Program-made: the position numbers and the translations under genes
Source: Chrysoperla carnea
Taxonomy: Eukaryota; Arthropoda; Insecta; Neuroptera; Chrysopidae
Direction of reading: 5' to 3'
NCBI RefSeq assembly: GCF_905475395.1
Contig: NC_058337.1
Location: 111,222,368 to 111,286,367, forward strand
Length of the DNA: 64,000 nt
The notes under the pieces: generated by a model
Told to the model about the DNA's origin: nothing
What the model saw: only the letters and a program-made list of their open reading frames with translations
Database searches by the model: none
Shown here: one piece after another, positions 13,876-27,423 of the stretch
How positions within the stretch are numbered: the stretch's first letter is position 1
Layout of the letters: every line of letters begins with the position of its first letter

Positions 13876-14754
13876 AATGTTTACTTATTTTAAAATTAAA
13901 AGAAAAATATTTTTATGTCAAATAAACCAGAATACTGAATTTCATCGGACCTAACAGAAACTATGAATTCCTTGACATTTTTCGATCTGATGCATCGTTA
14001 ACGATTAAGGTCTAGTTAATTATCGTTTTTAATTTTAAGACATTCTTGGCTAGCATGTAGAGCTTGATTGGTGAAAATACCATCTTTGTAGCATGTGTAG
14101 AACAGAAAAACGTAATTTTCGCTGATTTTATAGAGTGGTTGCAAAGAAAAAGTCAAGATAATTTTGTAAGTTTCAAGAAATTTCGCTTTGAATACCGAAA
14201 ACCGCATTTTTGTATCATGTCTAGAAGCCCCTTTGAATTTGTATAGATGAGATAATGAGTGAGTCAGTCAGCTTCAAATGGGGCTATATAGTATCGTATT
14301 TTAGATACGTAGACTCGTAGAGCTTTATAAAATGTGCAACAGCTTACACAGGAAATAGCTTTCTAAACTTGTGCGACGAGAAATTGTGCTTATGGTAGTA
14401 TATATTATATCAACAGGTGGTTAAATATTGTTAGAGTTGTTGGAGCAGTGTATCATTTGATTGCTGTTAGGTATGTTAGTAATATACATAGTAAAAAACA
14501 TTTGTCTTTGTTTCTATAACAAACGTCTTTTCGAGATAATAATCTTATATAAAATGGTTTTGTTAGTATTTCTACACTCATAGTATAAGAGCTAGTAACG
14601 TCACGCAAAAGTTGATTTTAAGACGACATCATTTTGAATATTTCTTTTCTTATTAAATTTAGGTTATTGATAGGATATCATTTAAAAATGTATGAAAACA
14701 AGCCGTTAAGGCGAGGGATCATACGTTTCCAATATCGTTAGCTAGAGACAATAC

Positions 14755-15005
14755 GGTGAGTCGTTTGAAAGTGGGGATGAATGATGGATTTTCAAATATG
14801 CCCAAGTCTTCTACCAAATAAATGGGCATGATGTGTACATTAAAAAATTGTAAGTTACATGAAAATCAGTTTAGCCGTTTAAAAGTTCACAGTTCTCTTA
14901 TCGGGGGTTTATCAAATTTCATAGAATTTACTAAATACTTCTCATCTATTTCCTCCATGCAACCATAGTCTCTCACAACATTGAAGTATGTCGTGGTACA
15001 GCTAG
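14755..15005 (+). mobile_element. Helitron-like element, 3' end (copy 2)
   Basis: Diverged copy of the element at 12361-12653, ending GGTACAGCTAG before T. The terminal hairpin is decayed (CACAAC...GTCGTG). No protein-coding part is seen. Confidence 0.5.
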
Positions 15006-15890
15006 TTGTTGGATAAGTAATAAGTCGTGTTTTATTAGCGAGAGTTTAAATGGTTGCAAAGCGCATTCTGTTTTTTTACACAAGGATTCGAGATCTATAT
15101 CCATTTTCATTACCAATGAAATCGCTATCATACTGGAAAGAAAAAAAGTCCTCATACGCACGAACATACACACATACCTACGAATGACACAATCCAACAC
15201 TAATGTGAATAGAGACATATCTGTTGGTATGAGATTTGTGTTCCTAAATAACCAGACCAAACAGAAACTATAAATTCCCTTCGAAATTCGAAGAAAAAAA
15301 AATTCATTTGACGTTTTGATATTACTAAACGATTAAGGTTTCATTATTTATCGTTATTTACCATGAATCAAATTTTGGTAACGATTTATGTAACCTCTGG
15401 GAAGGTCAACCTTGCCCCAATATTTTCGTATAGTTTCGATAACCTTTGTTCACTATTTTGAAAGACCTTTCTAAAGATATCTCATATAGTAGAAAGTATA
15501 AAAAAAATTATGCGATTTTCCCAATCACAGTTCTGAATTATGCATGTAAAAAAGTACCTCTAATAAAAAATTAATAGGTAATTATAAATAATATTCATTT
15601 ATTAAGTTTTAAAATCAATAAATCGTTGTAAATAAAATTACCATATGGCGTTTAACAGTAATTAAAAATAAGTTAAATATTTATTTATTAGCATCAATAT
15701 TTTTTATCGTATTGTATTCATAATTCATATTATTACAGTCAGTGGCCTATATATCCAATATAGAGCACCGACCCTTCATGTCTAACTAATCACGATGTCC
15801 TTCGATAAATCAACAAACTTGTTGCATTCGCTACTTATCATTATACATTTAATAAAACCTTTCGAAATGTATTATCTGTTCACTATTCAA

Positions 15891-16235
15891 AAAAACGAAA
15901 GGTGTCGTGAGCCACCCGATAATACCTATATTCTTTCCGTACCTTGGTACATTATATTATATATATTTATAAACAAGATATTTTTGTAAAAAATTCTAGT
16001 ATTCGTTTAAAAAAGACATACTTCTGATTTAGTAGTCAATCCAGTTCGTGTGTTCATTACGTTTGGTTTGATCAGAATATTTATTATGATATAACATAAA
16101 AATTTTATTGCAGTTACTTTAAATTATCTCTATTATCTTTAACTTCTGATAGCTTTCAAAACTCAATTTTTTAAAAGATAAAACGTACAATTTTGACAAA
16201 AAATACAAACTGACAGTTATAAAAATATTTTTGCA
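15891..16235 (+). repeat. Dispersed repeat family C, copy 1
   Basis: CGAAAGGTGTCGTGAGCCAC, CCGTACCTTGGTACATTATA, AAAAAAGACATACTTCTGAT and TTAGTAGTCAATCC, ending in a GACAGTTATAAAAAT segment also found at the end of copy 2. Confidence 0.65.
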
Positions 16236-17900
16236 TTTTCTTAAAAACCATGGCAAGCTGAATCGATTGAAAAGTTTTAGTTTCCTAGGTAGCCTAGATG
16301 TCGGTTTTTGGTGTCGTTTTTTTGTTGCGCTTTTTTTTATTTTACCTCCCAACCAGCAACAAATAGGAACGATAACGTGCGATAAGAAACATAGTTCCAA
16401 AACTTGCAAATGATTTCAATTCTCATTTTGCAGAATATTGGATATACATTTTTATTTTAAATCAAAAATTGTGAATAATTCTAGAATTTTGGAAAACAAT
16501 ACATCTTAGATAAAGAAAAGAAATAAATAAAAAAACAGATATCAACTTGATACTTGATACGGAGTACAATACGAAATATAAATAATAACTTCGCCTATAA
16601 ATGCAATTTAAACTTTTTTTAACATTTTAATTATATATTATTGAATATATATCATTAAAATTAAATAAATTATTTTGAACTTCAACAAAATGTTTTCATT
16701 AAAAAACTATAAAATATTTATCAATAATTATCAGTTATTGCATTCAATAATTTTTTATTATAGTTGGTCAATAATTTTATATATTTATGTTCCCCAATTA
16801 TATAAATAATTAGTCATTTGAACGATTTTATAAAATGCATATATCATAATATTTGAGTTTATAGAGGTGTAAAAATTTATATTATTATATAAATAAATAT
16901 TGAAATAATTTTTTTTAAATTTCTGTAAAATTAATAAATAGGGTGTTAAAAACACAGGCACGCATTGCTACTGATGTTGAATTATGACGTATTACTATCT
17001 GTACGAAACAACATTAAATCTTAATTGAAATGAAAAGATCTAAAAAACTAAAAAACACGTTTTTTTTTCTCTAAAAAATGTAAAATAATTTTAATTGTAA
17101 TATAAAATTCAAATTGGGGGATGCTCTCAACATTCATTCTTTAAATTAGCTGATTTGACATAAAACGAGAATTTTTAGTGCAATAAAGCATGTTTTTGTT
17201 TTTTAATCAAAATTTTTTTTAAATTATTTTTTAATCCCACTAAGTAAAAGATTGTGTACTCTTCAGGTCGCAAAGTAGAATAAAAACATCGCCACGACAT
17301 CAACTGGTCAGATACTAAGATAACGTTATTAAATTATAGCATTTTCATCGGTCCTTGATTAGATTTTAAATTTTCAAGTCAACAAGTTGGGGAAAATTTG
17401 GTTGAAAGATTCCGTTACATGCATACAATACATACACGTCAAGCTAATAAAAGCTTGTTAAAAATTCAAAATTCCCTCTTATAATACCTCGACGATAGTT
17501 TAAAATGAATGTAGGATATAGCCTTGTTTCATTTTATTCTACTATTTTTGGAATATTAGAAAATGAGAAACATTTTAGAAAAAGTCTGATAATTATTCAT
17601 GGATACTGCCCATGTACATTCAAACAGGTTGACAATTGACATTCTACTGGTAATAGAGACTTAGTATGAATATGATAGGTACAATAATTCATGGTGTCAG
17701 CGTCACAATAATTTTACCAAAAACTTAAATGTTAAGAAGGTACCAAGTTCTTGTTTGTTCAAAATTTTTACGGCAAGACAGTAGTGAAATCTATGTCAGA
17801 TTCCGTTAGCTAATAAATTTTATCTTTCGTATAGTCTAAATTTTGATTCAAATCCTTAGCTGTGCCTTGAAATTAATGAATAAAGTCTTTTTTGTATTTT
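16236..17900. other. Very AT-rich gene-free region
   Basis: Long stretches are nearly free of G and C. I see no coding, RNA or structured element here. Confidence 0.45.
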
Positions 17901-18474
17901 TATACTATGTATATATGAAATATACCAAGGTATACAAAGTTTAATCCCAAGCTTGCAACGCTTAAAAATATTGATGCTACGAACAAAATATTGGTATAGG
18001 TGTTCATACAATCGCAATTAGTCCTTTTGCGGTTGGTTGTCTGCCCATCCGTACGTGTGTCTGTCTGTTGACACGATAACTAAAAATCGAAAAGAGATAT
18101 CAAGCTGAAATTTTAAAAGTGATAACATAGATCAATTTGGTCTTGGGCCCCATTTTATAAGCCGTTAGATATACAACAAAAGTTTAAATGTAAAAAATGT
18201 TCCTTGCAAAAAATTAAACAACTTTTGTTTGAACCATTTTTTCGTATGCAACATTGTTTTCTCGTGAGGGTTGAAATTAGGTGTAAAATATATATTATGT
18301 ATTAAATGAGAATATCAGTTATGTGTGTATGTGAAATGTATGTATGTGTGGCTATCTAAGAGTGGCCATCTTTCTTTACTTACATGACGTGAAAAAAAAA
18401 ACTATTGCGCAATCAACAATGTCTATTCATGGTTTTTTAACTATTAACTCAGCCAATTATTTGTTTTCACTTGT
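17901..18474 (-). repeat. Dispersed repeat family A, copy 1
   Basis: About 570 bp. The family, read on its + sense, begins CAAGTGAAAACAAACAATTG and passes ATACCATGTATA. It then has GGGTCC(T)ACGGACCC and CAGACGGAC-type stretches, and ends TATACATGGTATA. The motif pair ATACCATGTATA and TATACATGGTAT gives short inverted ends. No coding capacity. This copy lies on the minus strand. Confidence 0.75.
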
Positions 18475-19483
18475 TAATTATTAAATAATTATAGTAAAAC
18501 AACAAATAGTAATGAGTTTCTAGATGGTGGCGTAAAAAGTGAGACCATATGAATAGCACCCTTTCTCAGGCTGTCTACAAACTGAGTTTAAGGTGAATGT
18601 CCATAGAAATTTTTTACCTGAAAATTTTGAAAAACTTGCCACGTAATTATATACTCATATTACTCAAAAGTTTTACTTAGTTCAAGAATTAATCAATTTG
18701 TCACGGACATGGTTTAGTAAATCAAAACGATTTTACTCCCTTGAAATTTATATTACCGACGCATACCATGGGCTCGTACTTGTTTCAACACATCCCACTG
18801 CAGGTAGATTATAACCAACTAATATATTTAGCTAATAAATGTTTATATATTAGTTTAAATTAATAATTTAAATTGGTGCGTGTGTGTTTCCATGTTGATA
18901 AAATTATGTATGTAATTAATCAAAATAATTTACTGATGGATCGTAGTTAGTCACAGAGGAACAGAGAATGTGTACTAATTATTACTACCCTAAAACTCTA
19001 AAGTTAATAATATACCTAAAGTTTTTATATATCTAATTAGGTGTGCTATACTTTATTTTGCAAAATTATTTGTTATATTCTTAAAACATTTTTCATACAC
19101 TGGACGGTAAAAATATTGAGTTAAAAGATGTAGGTAGAGATTCAAAGAGATATTGTTTAAGTTCGATACAGTTTTTATGGTCTTTCAAGACAAGAGTTAT
19201 TTATTGTCTTTAAGCTACTTTTAGATCGAAAAATTTTTACAGTGAGAAATTAAATTGTAGTTTAGAGCTTTTTTGAAAACTAAAAATAGAAATCTTTTTT
19301 TAACTCAGAATACGAAATATAAGGGAGGAGAGGGGTACAAAATAGCTCATACACTAGTAAAAGATGGGAAACAAATATATTAGAACGTTATTCTTCATAA
19401 GAAACAAGCATTTTTGCTATAAACTTTATCTGCTCGATGGAAATTGAATGTGAAAAACAAGTTTTTTTACAAGTGAAATTTAC

Positions 19484-19665
19484 AAAATTTAAAATCCCCC
19501 GACAAATGTAATTTATTCCTTGTAAACCGATTTTTGGAAACTCAGCTATAAAATATTCTAAATCAAGTCGGTTCGTCCGTTTAGGGGCTACGGTGCCACT
19601 AAAAAACGCACAGACGCACAGATAAATACATTAAACTTATAACACTCCTTCTTAAATCAATATCC
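19484..19665 (-). repeat. Dispersed repeat family B, copy 2
   Basis: Minus-strand copy, diverged: CCCCCGACAAATGTAATTTA, GTTCGTCCGTTTAGG, GCTACGGTGCCAC and AAACTTATAACACTCC. Confidence 0.6.
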
Positions 19666-19895
19666 AAGTGATGGTCAAGGACATCAGATGAGATGAAAAG
19701 GATACTTAGAGAGTTATCATTTTTTAGGACAAATTTTTGGAAATATTTCAATTGAAATTGAAATATTTGAGTTGACCTTGTTCATTTGAATTATTGTTTT
19801 GAATTACCTAATTATATAACCATTTCACTTTTCGAAATGAATTGAGCCAAGTTTATTTGACCATTTATTTCCATAGAAATTATTATTTATAAGTA

Positions 19896-20033
19896 GCTAA
19901 GAACACTCTCCCTTAAATTACTGAGCCATCCGTTTAGGCGCTACGATGCCACATGCAGACACACACACACAGACACATACATATAGCGATCAAAATTATA
20001 ACACCCCTTTTTTTTATTTCGGGGGTTAAAAAT
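19896..20033 (-). repeat. Dispersed repeat family B, copy 3 (partial)
   Basis: Minus-strand fragment: GAACACTCTCCCTTAAATTA, CATCCGTTTAGGCGCTACGA, TAGCGATCAAAATTATAACA and CCCC. It lies about 230 bp from the preceding copy in the same orientation. Confidence 0.6.
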
Positions 20034-22496
20034 TTGCATCCTGCATTACGGACTTCTCTACTGTCAATATTTCATCTCTGTAGTAAAAGGTAAACTATAT
20101 TCTGCTATCCAGTTTTGTTTGTTAAAATCACTCGAAGAAGAAGGTTGAATTTTCTTTTCTTTGTGAATATGAAATACCTCTTGGATAATCCCATTTTAAT
20201 GTGTTTGATTTTTCTAATGAATCAATGTAATTTACACAAAAACTTAACATTATAACAACCTTGGATTTGACCTAATTGATAAAAGAATAACAACAAATTT
20301 ATTGGCTATGTCAATCAAAACTCATTCAATTATTTTTATCAGTATTAAACCAATAATTATTTGTTTCATCAGCATGATGTTTTCCGTTTTCTTTCTATGT
20401 GTAAAAAAAGGATTGAATTGTGAGAAGAGGAACAAGGAATAAGTCCTTATGTACAGAGATTCTTATTTACACAAAGATTATGTATACGCGTGCTTGTTGT
20501 GAAATTGTATTTCCATGAAATAAACTTTGATAAAGTGGTTGGAACTAATAAAATTACTTTCAGTGAATGATATTCTCGCGAAGTCTTGATACATGAAAAA
20601 GTTTTTAAAAACGATTTAATGCATTTAAAAGTTATTTCCTATGAAAAGATATTAGAATGACTCGATATATGCTTTCACCTTTTATGATTTTCCATTCCGT
20701 TTACAAAATATAAGCGCGGAAACTTTTAAAATAATCATCTTGTATACTTACACCTACACCTACATTACACCTACAACATAATTGTAATAATCTTACTTAT
20801 AAGATACTTTTCTCCAAGTTCCTGTATTTCTTTCTTCTTTTTTTTTTAAATCATGCATAGTTAATATCTGAGTATAAAATTATATTAAAAATTATAGGAG
20901 ATTGGAAAAATTATGTATTTATTTTTTGACAAAAAGAAAAAATGAAATTTTATTAACAATTACAAGATTATATATTAGAAAACTTCTCTCATTGGTCAAT
21001 ATGATTATTACTGGGATATTTAGTCTTTTTATATTATGCATTTGTTCTTCAATAGATGTTATAATAGGGTATTCCACTATTTTTGAAAAAGTACGTAAAA
21101 ATGTTGATTTTGCTAATAAAAAGCCACCAAAATTTATTTCGGAAAAATACGCACGCTTTCTTGCCAAAAACTTAAATTTAATTTTAAACCTTTTTTAAAC
21201 TGTCAAAAACGCGGGCATCCAATTTTATGACGTAATATGGGTATCACTATACGAAATAACACAAATAAGTTTGACAGATATATTCATCGACATCTGATTA
21301 TAAGAAACATAAATACTTATTATCTATGTATATATTATACCCAGCTGTCTACACTAGTAACTGATGGTCTATGACTTACACCGCTATGACATCACACCAG
21401 GGCTTACCCGCGTTTTAGGTCACGTCATATATGACTCGAAATCATAATATTTAAATATATTTTTACATAAATTTTAACTTTTTCAAATATCATGATTTAT
21501 TTTTGATTAACGATAATACCCTATTGATACTATAACGATATGATGTCACATACACACATAATATCTGTATAAAAACAGAAGCAATATCGATTTTTTGTAT
21601 GTTTTCATAATGTTACATAAGCAAAAATGTTTATGTACATATTATACTTCAAATTAGTTTATTATCGCCATAGGTGGTCTCAAAGATATGAATTTAACAA
21701 TATCTTTCATAGCAACTATTCTCAGACGGTCAAATTCCTAAATTTTTCTTTCGTCTCATAATTGAAAATAATTGATAAGCCATAAAGTTAATGAAAGTAC
21801 ACACAAGGTCATACTTACAAAAAAAAATTTTTGTTATCCGATCAACATATGCATGCAAAATTTCAGCTCAGTGGGAAACCAGGAAGTGGGTGAAATATTG
21901 TTTGAAAAACTAAAAGACAATCATATATGTGAAGTAAAATAAAAGCTTTTAATCCCATTTTACTCATTGATGTCAAAAATATGACACATTTTGTCAGGAA
22001 TATCTTTTGAAAGAATTTTACAAAATTCAAAAAGTAATTTCCTATTGCTCTTTTTGTATTCTGCATTAATTCGTAAATATTATGAGATTTTTGAATTTTA
22101 GGGGATATTGAAAACACTTCCAGTTAAAGAAATCTGCATTGAAGTAAAACATATTCAAGCCCGCGCTTTTGTTCTTAAAATAAGTTACGGTATAGCATAA
22201 AAGGACTATAGATAACAAAGTTAAATGCTTGCCAATATTGTGTAATTTAACAAACCAAAAAGTGCTGCATTTTTATTTTTGCAGAGTGTATAAAATTGTT
22301 TGTTTAATTTGTACAGAACGTAAACCTAAAATTGTGGTTTACGCTATTGCTTCATAATAAACGTCAATAATAATCGAAATGACTTTGACGTTTACAGTTT
22401 GTATATAAAATTGAGTAAACAAACATAAATAGAAAATAAACAAAACAAAAATAAAATTCGTTGAGTTGAAAAATTATACATTGTGTCTAGAGCACG
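20034..22496. other. Gene-free region
   Basis: Overlapping frames of 80-98 residues on both strands near 20902-21198 are lysine- and isoleucine-rich and have no conserved motif. I see no gene here. Confidence 0.4.
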
Positions 22497-22570
22497 TATA
22501 GTCCAGTTGGTTAAGGTGCTGAGCATGAATCTAAGAGACCAGGCTTCGGTTTCTGGTACGTGTGCATTTT
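22497..22570 (+). repeat. tRNA-like sequence, probably SINE head or tRNA pseudogene
   Basis: GCACGTA and TACGTGT can pair as a 7-bp acceptor stem with one G-U. The A-box region TAGTCCAGTTGGTTAAGG and a T-arm around CCAGGCTTCGGTTTCTGG resemble a tRNA. The D stem has only two pairs, the anticodon arm does not fold properly and the T loop is too long, so a working tRNA is unlikely. Confidence 0.5.
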
Positions 22571-23867
22571 TTTTCCATTCTATTTAATCTAAAATAGTCT
22601 CCCAGTACTTATTATAATTTCTTTTATTTCTGTATGTTATTAATATTATTGTGTACAGAATAGCATATTAAAAATGTATACTTCTTGTAATCTGATTAAG
22701 GTTTGATCAAATTACATATAATTTAAAATTAAAGAAAAATAATAATAAAAACCAACCTTTTAAGTCTGCGAATATACCTATAAAATAGAGGTTTCGTTGC
22801 TACTGTAACCTTTATGCTTGGAATTTTAGTTTATTGATTGCACTTTAGAAAATCTGGCATCAATCCAAATATCCAATTTCTCCTCTTTCAGTCTGGAATA
22901 GAATAGAAAGGGTTGGTTAAGGAAGTACGCGATTTTGAAATTATAAGGAAGTTAAAAAATGAATACAGAAAATGAATTGTTTTTTAAGCAAATTGTTTTG
23001 TGATTTTATGTAAATTCAGTTAAATTTAGTTAATGGGGTTAAATTATAGGTTTTAAGTCCCACACTCCCGTATTATTCTTTAAATGTGTAAATGTTGGGA
23101 AAAAAATTCTCAATATCGTTTGAATAAACAAAAACTAACAGAAATAATTTTCGTGCATTATGATATAGAACTTGATATAAAACTTTTACGACACAATATT
23201 CCACGGTTAGTTTTTGAGAATTTTGTTTCTGCATTAACTCAAATTTGAAATTCAAATTCTCACAAATATCGTTAATGTACTATGGATCTTAATGCAATTA
23301 ATTTTTGGGTTGAGTTTGTCGACTATAGAGAAGCTGGTTGGGTTCTGAAATTTTTAGACCTTCAAACCGGACACTATTACACAAACTTATTTTCGGTCTA
23401 AATTTTCCGGGTCTACTTTGCCGGTATTTTTTTCCTAAATCGTTTGAATGTCCTTTTAATAAGTAACTGGAAGCATTTCAAATTTCAAGACCTCATTACA
23501 ATGCAAACATTCAACCTTATTTATTGGATATATCTAAGAATAGATTTTCCATTGACTATTTAATTCATAAAAACATCCATTCAATGATGATAAAAGAAAA
23601 CTCTAGTCACTGAATTCTAAAAGATTATGAAAAAAGGGGAGAGTAATGACGTTGTTGCATTGAACAACAAGTTTTATAATGAATCAGACAAGGAACAAAG
23701 ATTGTCTAAGGAATAACATAAACTTATAATTGCTCGTTATAAGTAAACTAGTAACGCTATATTATATTTAGATGTATGCATAGGGTACTTCGAGCAGAAA
23801 AGTGTGCGATTTTAGAAACACTGTTAAAAAATTAGGTGGGAAAATTAATTAACTGTGTTTTTCCCCC

Positions 23868-24085
23868 CGAACCAAAAAAATGTTTTTTTTTTTTTAAATT
23901 TGACAGCTATGCGTGTGTGTCTATTTGTCTGTCTGTGGCATCGTAACGCCTAAACGAATGAAACAATTTTGATTTTTTGCTTCGTTTGAAAGGTAATTTA
24001 ATGGAGAGTATTCGTAGCTATTTTTCAAGTGCGAGTTTAGGGTTCCCTACGCGAAAAATTTGTCGGGGGTTTTTAAAATGTTTAA
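23868..24085 (+). repeat. Dispersed repeat family B, copy 4
   Basis: CTGTGGCATCGTAACGCCTA, AATTTTGATTTTTTGCTTCG, GTAATTTAATGGAGAGTATT, AAGTGCGAGTTTAGGGTTCC and AAAAATTTGTCGGGGG. This is the most complete + strand copy. Confidence 0.65.
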
Positions 24086-24562
24086 AATTTTTTTTTATTA
24101 TACCAATAACATGTAAACAACAAAACGTGAGCCTTATTGAAAATTTCATAAAAGAGAACCGTTGCGATCAATTCATTTTTCCCTTCCAACTACTTTGCAA
24201 GCAACGAATAACAAAGTAATCGGTACCCAAGCATCGTGATCAAGTCCAACTAGAGCTAGTTACATTATCACTATCAAAATCGCACAATTCTATGCTCTAC
24301 CTTGTAAACTGACTTTGTAAACAGTAACTTTTGAATATAATAAATATGATCATACTAATATAATCCTCCGTCTTGCATATATAACAGCAGGACAAAAATA
24401 CTATATCTATATAATACATGCGATTTTATCCTGAGAAGTCTTGTATGTTAAGTACTAAGATGTTTGTGAACAAATTTTTAATTGATTACTTAGAGAAAAC
24501 TCACTAAATATTATTGAAATTTTGTCTACAAATATAGTCCGCGGAACATCATTCTTTTTGTT

Positions 24563-24768
24563 AAATGATTAATACATACTTTTTAACTTCGTGAGTTTTA
24601 CAAAATGAAACTCCTTTTGGCGAGTCTACCAAACTATCTTTTTACAAATTTTTTCGAAAGTGTTGCATTTTCAAATGAACATGATAACATGACCACTGAA
24701 CAAATACGAAGAAAGATTGACTCGCCAAAAGGAGCCACGAAGTTTCAAGTATGTATTCATCATTAAAT
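24563..24768. mobile_element. Inverted-repeat MITE-like element
   Basis: The left arm AAATGATTAATACATACTT, AACTTCGTG and CTCCTTTTGGCGAGTC is mirrored on the right by GACTCGCCAAAAGGAG, CACGAAGTT and AAGTATGTATTCATCATTT. The left arm has a 17-bp insertion between its two blocks. About 90 bp separate the arms. Confidence 0.6.
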
Positions 24769-25506
24769 AAAAAAGACGTTATCGTTCTGTTATCATTCGG
24801 CGTGTTATTTAATAATTTACAAATATATGTTTGCGAAAATAAATAGTTTTATTCCCAATCAACCCACCAAAGTTTTATTTGCTAAAGCAAGCTTTTTGTC
24901 ATAAACTAGCTTTGAACGCGAAAGTGAAGCTCATATTCTGTATATTTTCTTCTATTAATTTATTCCTGAATTCGTAGATGATTGATATATAAGCCCATAT
25001 AGAAGCTGGGATTCAATAAGTAGGTACTTCAACAGGAAAGCTTTAAGTGTTGTTGATTTAATTCAGTTCTTTCGTTTTAAGTACATTAAAAAATCATCTC
25101 AGTTAATAAATTAAGAGGTTTTTAAAATGAAATAACTTTTTTTTTCCATATTAATGAACAGAGTCGAGTATTCGATAATATATTCTCATTTTTTTATACA
25201 ATCATTGCTTGATTTTCGTACATTATTTCTGGTTATTAGGATAGATACTATTTACACTAAGAATAAGTGTACTACTTCATGAAAAAATTAATGAATACAT
25301 ATATATTTATTTATTTATTTATGATTTTTTGTGTATTTTAGTAATGCGTTCACAAGAGTCTTACAATCTGACCTTTCAACTCAATACAGTTCGATGCATT
25401 TGTTCACTTAGACGCAACTCATATCATTTTCACCTACAATCAAACTTTCAAAACAGTTATTTACACCACCTATTTAATTAATCCTTCAATCTAAATATGT
25501 AAAGTA

Positions 25507-25978
25507 CTAGAGTGATACCCACCCGCTTCGCTGGGTTTAAAAGTAAAGATTGATAAAGATTGCTCTCGCTTATCCCCTTTCTATAACACTTAAAATAATG
25601 GTAAGGATTGTTTTACACAGGTAAAATATATCTATGGTTTTCTATTTTTTTAAATGTATAATAGTAATTATTCATTGAGTATATCAGAGAAGATGGCCGT
25701 GAAATATTCAAATTGAGTATTTTTACAGAAATCTGTAATTTACAGTAATGTAAATGGCTACTTTTACAGAAATCTGTAATTTATGGTAATGTCAAATTAA
25801 GTTATTTAAAAATTTTTTTTAATTTTTTATTAATATATCTTTATAAATTATATCTCATGTGTTATTCTGATATATCAGCTATATTTCTGTACAGTTTCAT
25901 TAAAAACCATTCGCTAGTTTTAGCGTGAAAGCGTAACAAACAAACAAACAAATAAACAAACAAACATGCTTACTTTGA
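25507..25978 (-). mobile_element. Non-autonomous Helitron (minus strand), 5' truncated
   Basis: On the minus strand the 3' terminus is a GC hairpin CCCAGCGAAGCGGG, then TATCACT and CTAG followed by T, as Helitrons end (CTRR, inserted next to T). The 5' part carries repeated GTTTG units then TTACGCTTTCACGCTAAAACT, a segment common in insect Helitrons. The typical 5' TC terminus is not seen. Inside, a 41-bp unit with ACAGAAATCTGTAATTTA is tandemly duplicated (25725 and 25766). Confidence 0.65.
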
Positions 25979-26440
25979 CATTCTCTCTGAATGACTGTAT
26001 GATTCGGCAGAGGACATTCAAGGAAATTATGTAGAAGGTTGCAAAATATTTGTCCACGTGCAAAATAAAATATATTGCCATAGATAGAATACTTTGTTCT
26101 ACGTGTATCAAAACTTTCATAATTACAAAATAATTTCCTACTTGCATTTCATAATTTTATCCTAAACCTCCACCATTAAATAAATTATGTTTAATTTCAC
26201 ACATGATAAAATACGAGGAGTTTAAAAGAAATCTTGTATTTCTTTTATAACTGTAATTAAAAAGGTTCATTAAACATTTACTTTTCTTGCAAGAGATGCA
26301 CTTTATTTATTGAATGGAAAATGTTATTTATCATTTTCAGGTAGAAAAATTTATTGTACAATATGATATTCACATATACAGGGTGGTTTGTTTAAAAAGT
26401 TTCGACCTTTATATTCCGCTAACGGAAAGACAAATCCAAA

Positions 26441-26995
26441 CAAGTGAAAACAAACAATGGATTGGGTTAATTGTTGAAATACCATGTAGAGACAGTATTG
26501 ATTACTCTCTCACATTACACATACACCTATACATGTCAGACATACATAACTGATAATCCCATATTAATACATATTAAAAAATTTGCATCTAATGTGTGTC
26601 CTCGTGAGTAAACAGTGATGTTTACAAAAAAATGTTTCAAGCAAAATTGTTTATTTTTTTAAAAGGAAATTTTTTATGTTTAAATTTTTGCGCTATCTCT
26701 AACGGTTTACAACATGGGTCCTACGGACCCAATACCCAATTGACCTATGTTGCTCATTTACGAGCTTGACCTCACTTTTTACGACCTGAGTGCGCTGTAA
26801 AATTTCAGCTTGATATCGTTTTTTGGTTTTTGAGTTATCGTGTTCACAGACGGACGAACAACCGAAAATGGACTAATTAGATGATTCGATGAACACCTTT
26901 ACCAAAATTTTTTTCGTAGCATCAATATTTTTAAGCGTTACAAACTTGGGACTAAACTTAATATACTATGATATATTTCATATACACATGGTATA
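26441..26995 (+). repeat. Dispersed repeat family A, copy 2
   Basis: Near full-length copy, containing GGTCCTACGGACCCAATACC and the terminal CATGGTATA. It is preceded at about 26377 by ACAGGGTGG, possibly the end of another element. Confidence 0.75.
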
Positions 26996-27168
26996 AAAAT
27001 GTCTTGCTACGCTTCCGACATACATGGCACACAATTTATATACCTAGTTTAGAGTGCATAAAATATTTACAATTCAGTAAATTTTCACGAAATAGAATGA
27101 ATATATTTATTCTATTCGATAAACAAAACTATACTTCTTTTTTTTTCAATATTGTAGTTCAATAGAAA

Positions 27169-27213
27169 AATTTATTTATTTATTTATTATTATTATTATT
27201 TTTTTTATTTAAG
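27169..27213. repeat. ATTT/ATT microsatellite
   Basis: Runs of TTTA, then ATT, then T occur next to each other. Simple sequence without further content. Confidence 0.7.
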
Positions 27214-27423
27214 GTCGTAGAAAAATTTATTTAAACATATACAAATGGATGTTTTATTAATTTTACACATTCACTGATGATGACGGCATACTACAAGAAT
27301 TTTTTGTCAGGACGTTGGAAAGCATACCATAAATCACGCACTTTTACGCAATTCTTACAATAGAAAATTGACTATAAGAAAGAAAGAGTTAGAAATTCTG
27401 ACGTCTCGCGTACATTACTTATA

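Noticed and set aside
20902-21198. Overlapping frames of 98 and 82 residues on opposite strands
   Set aside because: Both arise from AT-rich sequence without conserved motifs. Frames of this size are expected by chance here.
25920-25970. CAAA/CAAACAAAC array as a CRISPR or regulatory array
   Set aside because: It is the 5' simple-repeat part typical of insect Helitrons; the host is eukaryotic.
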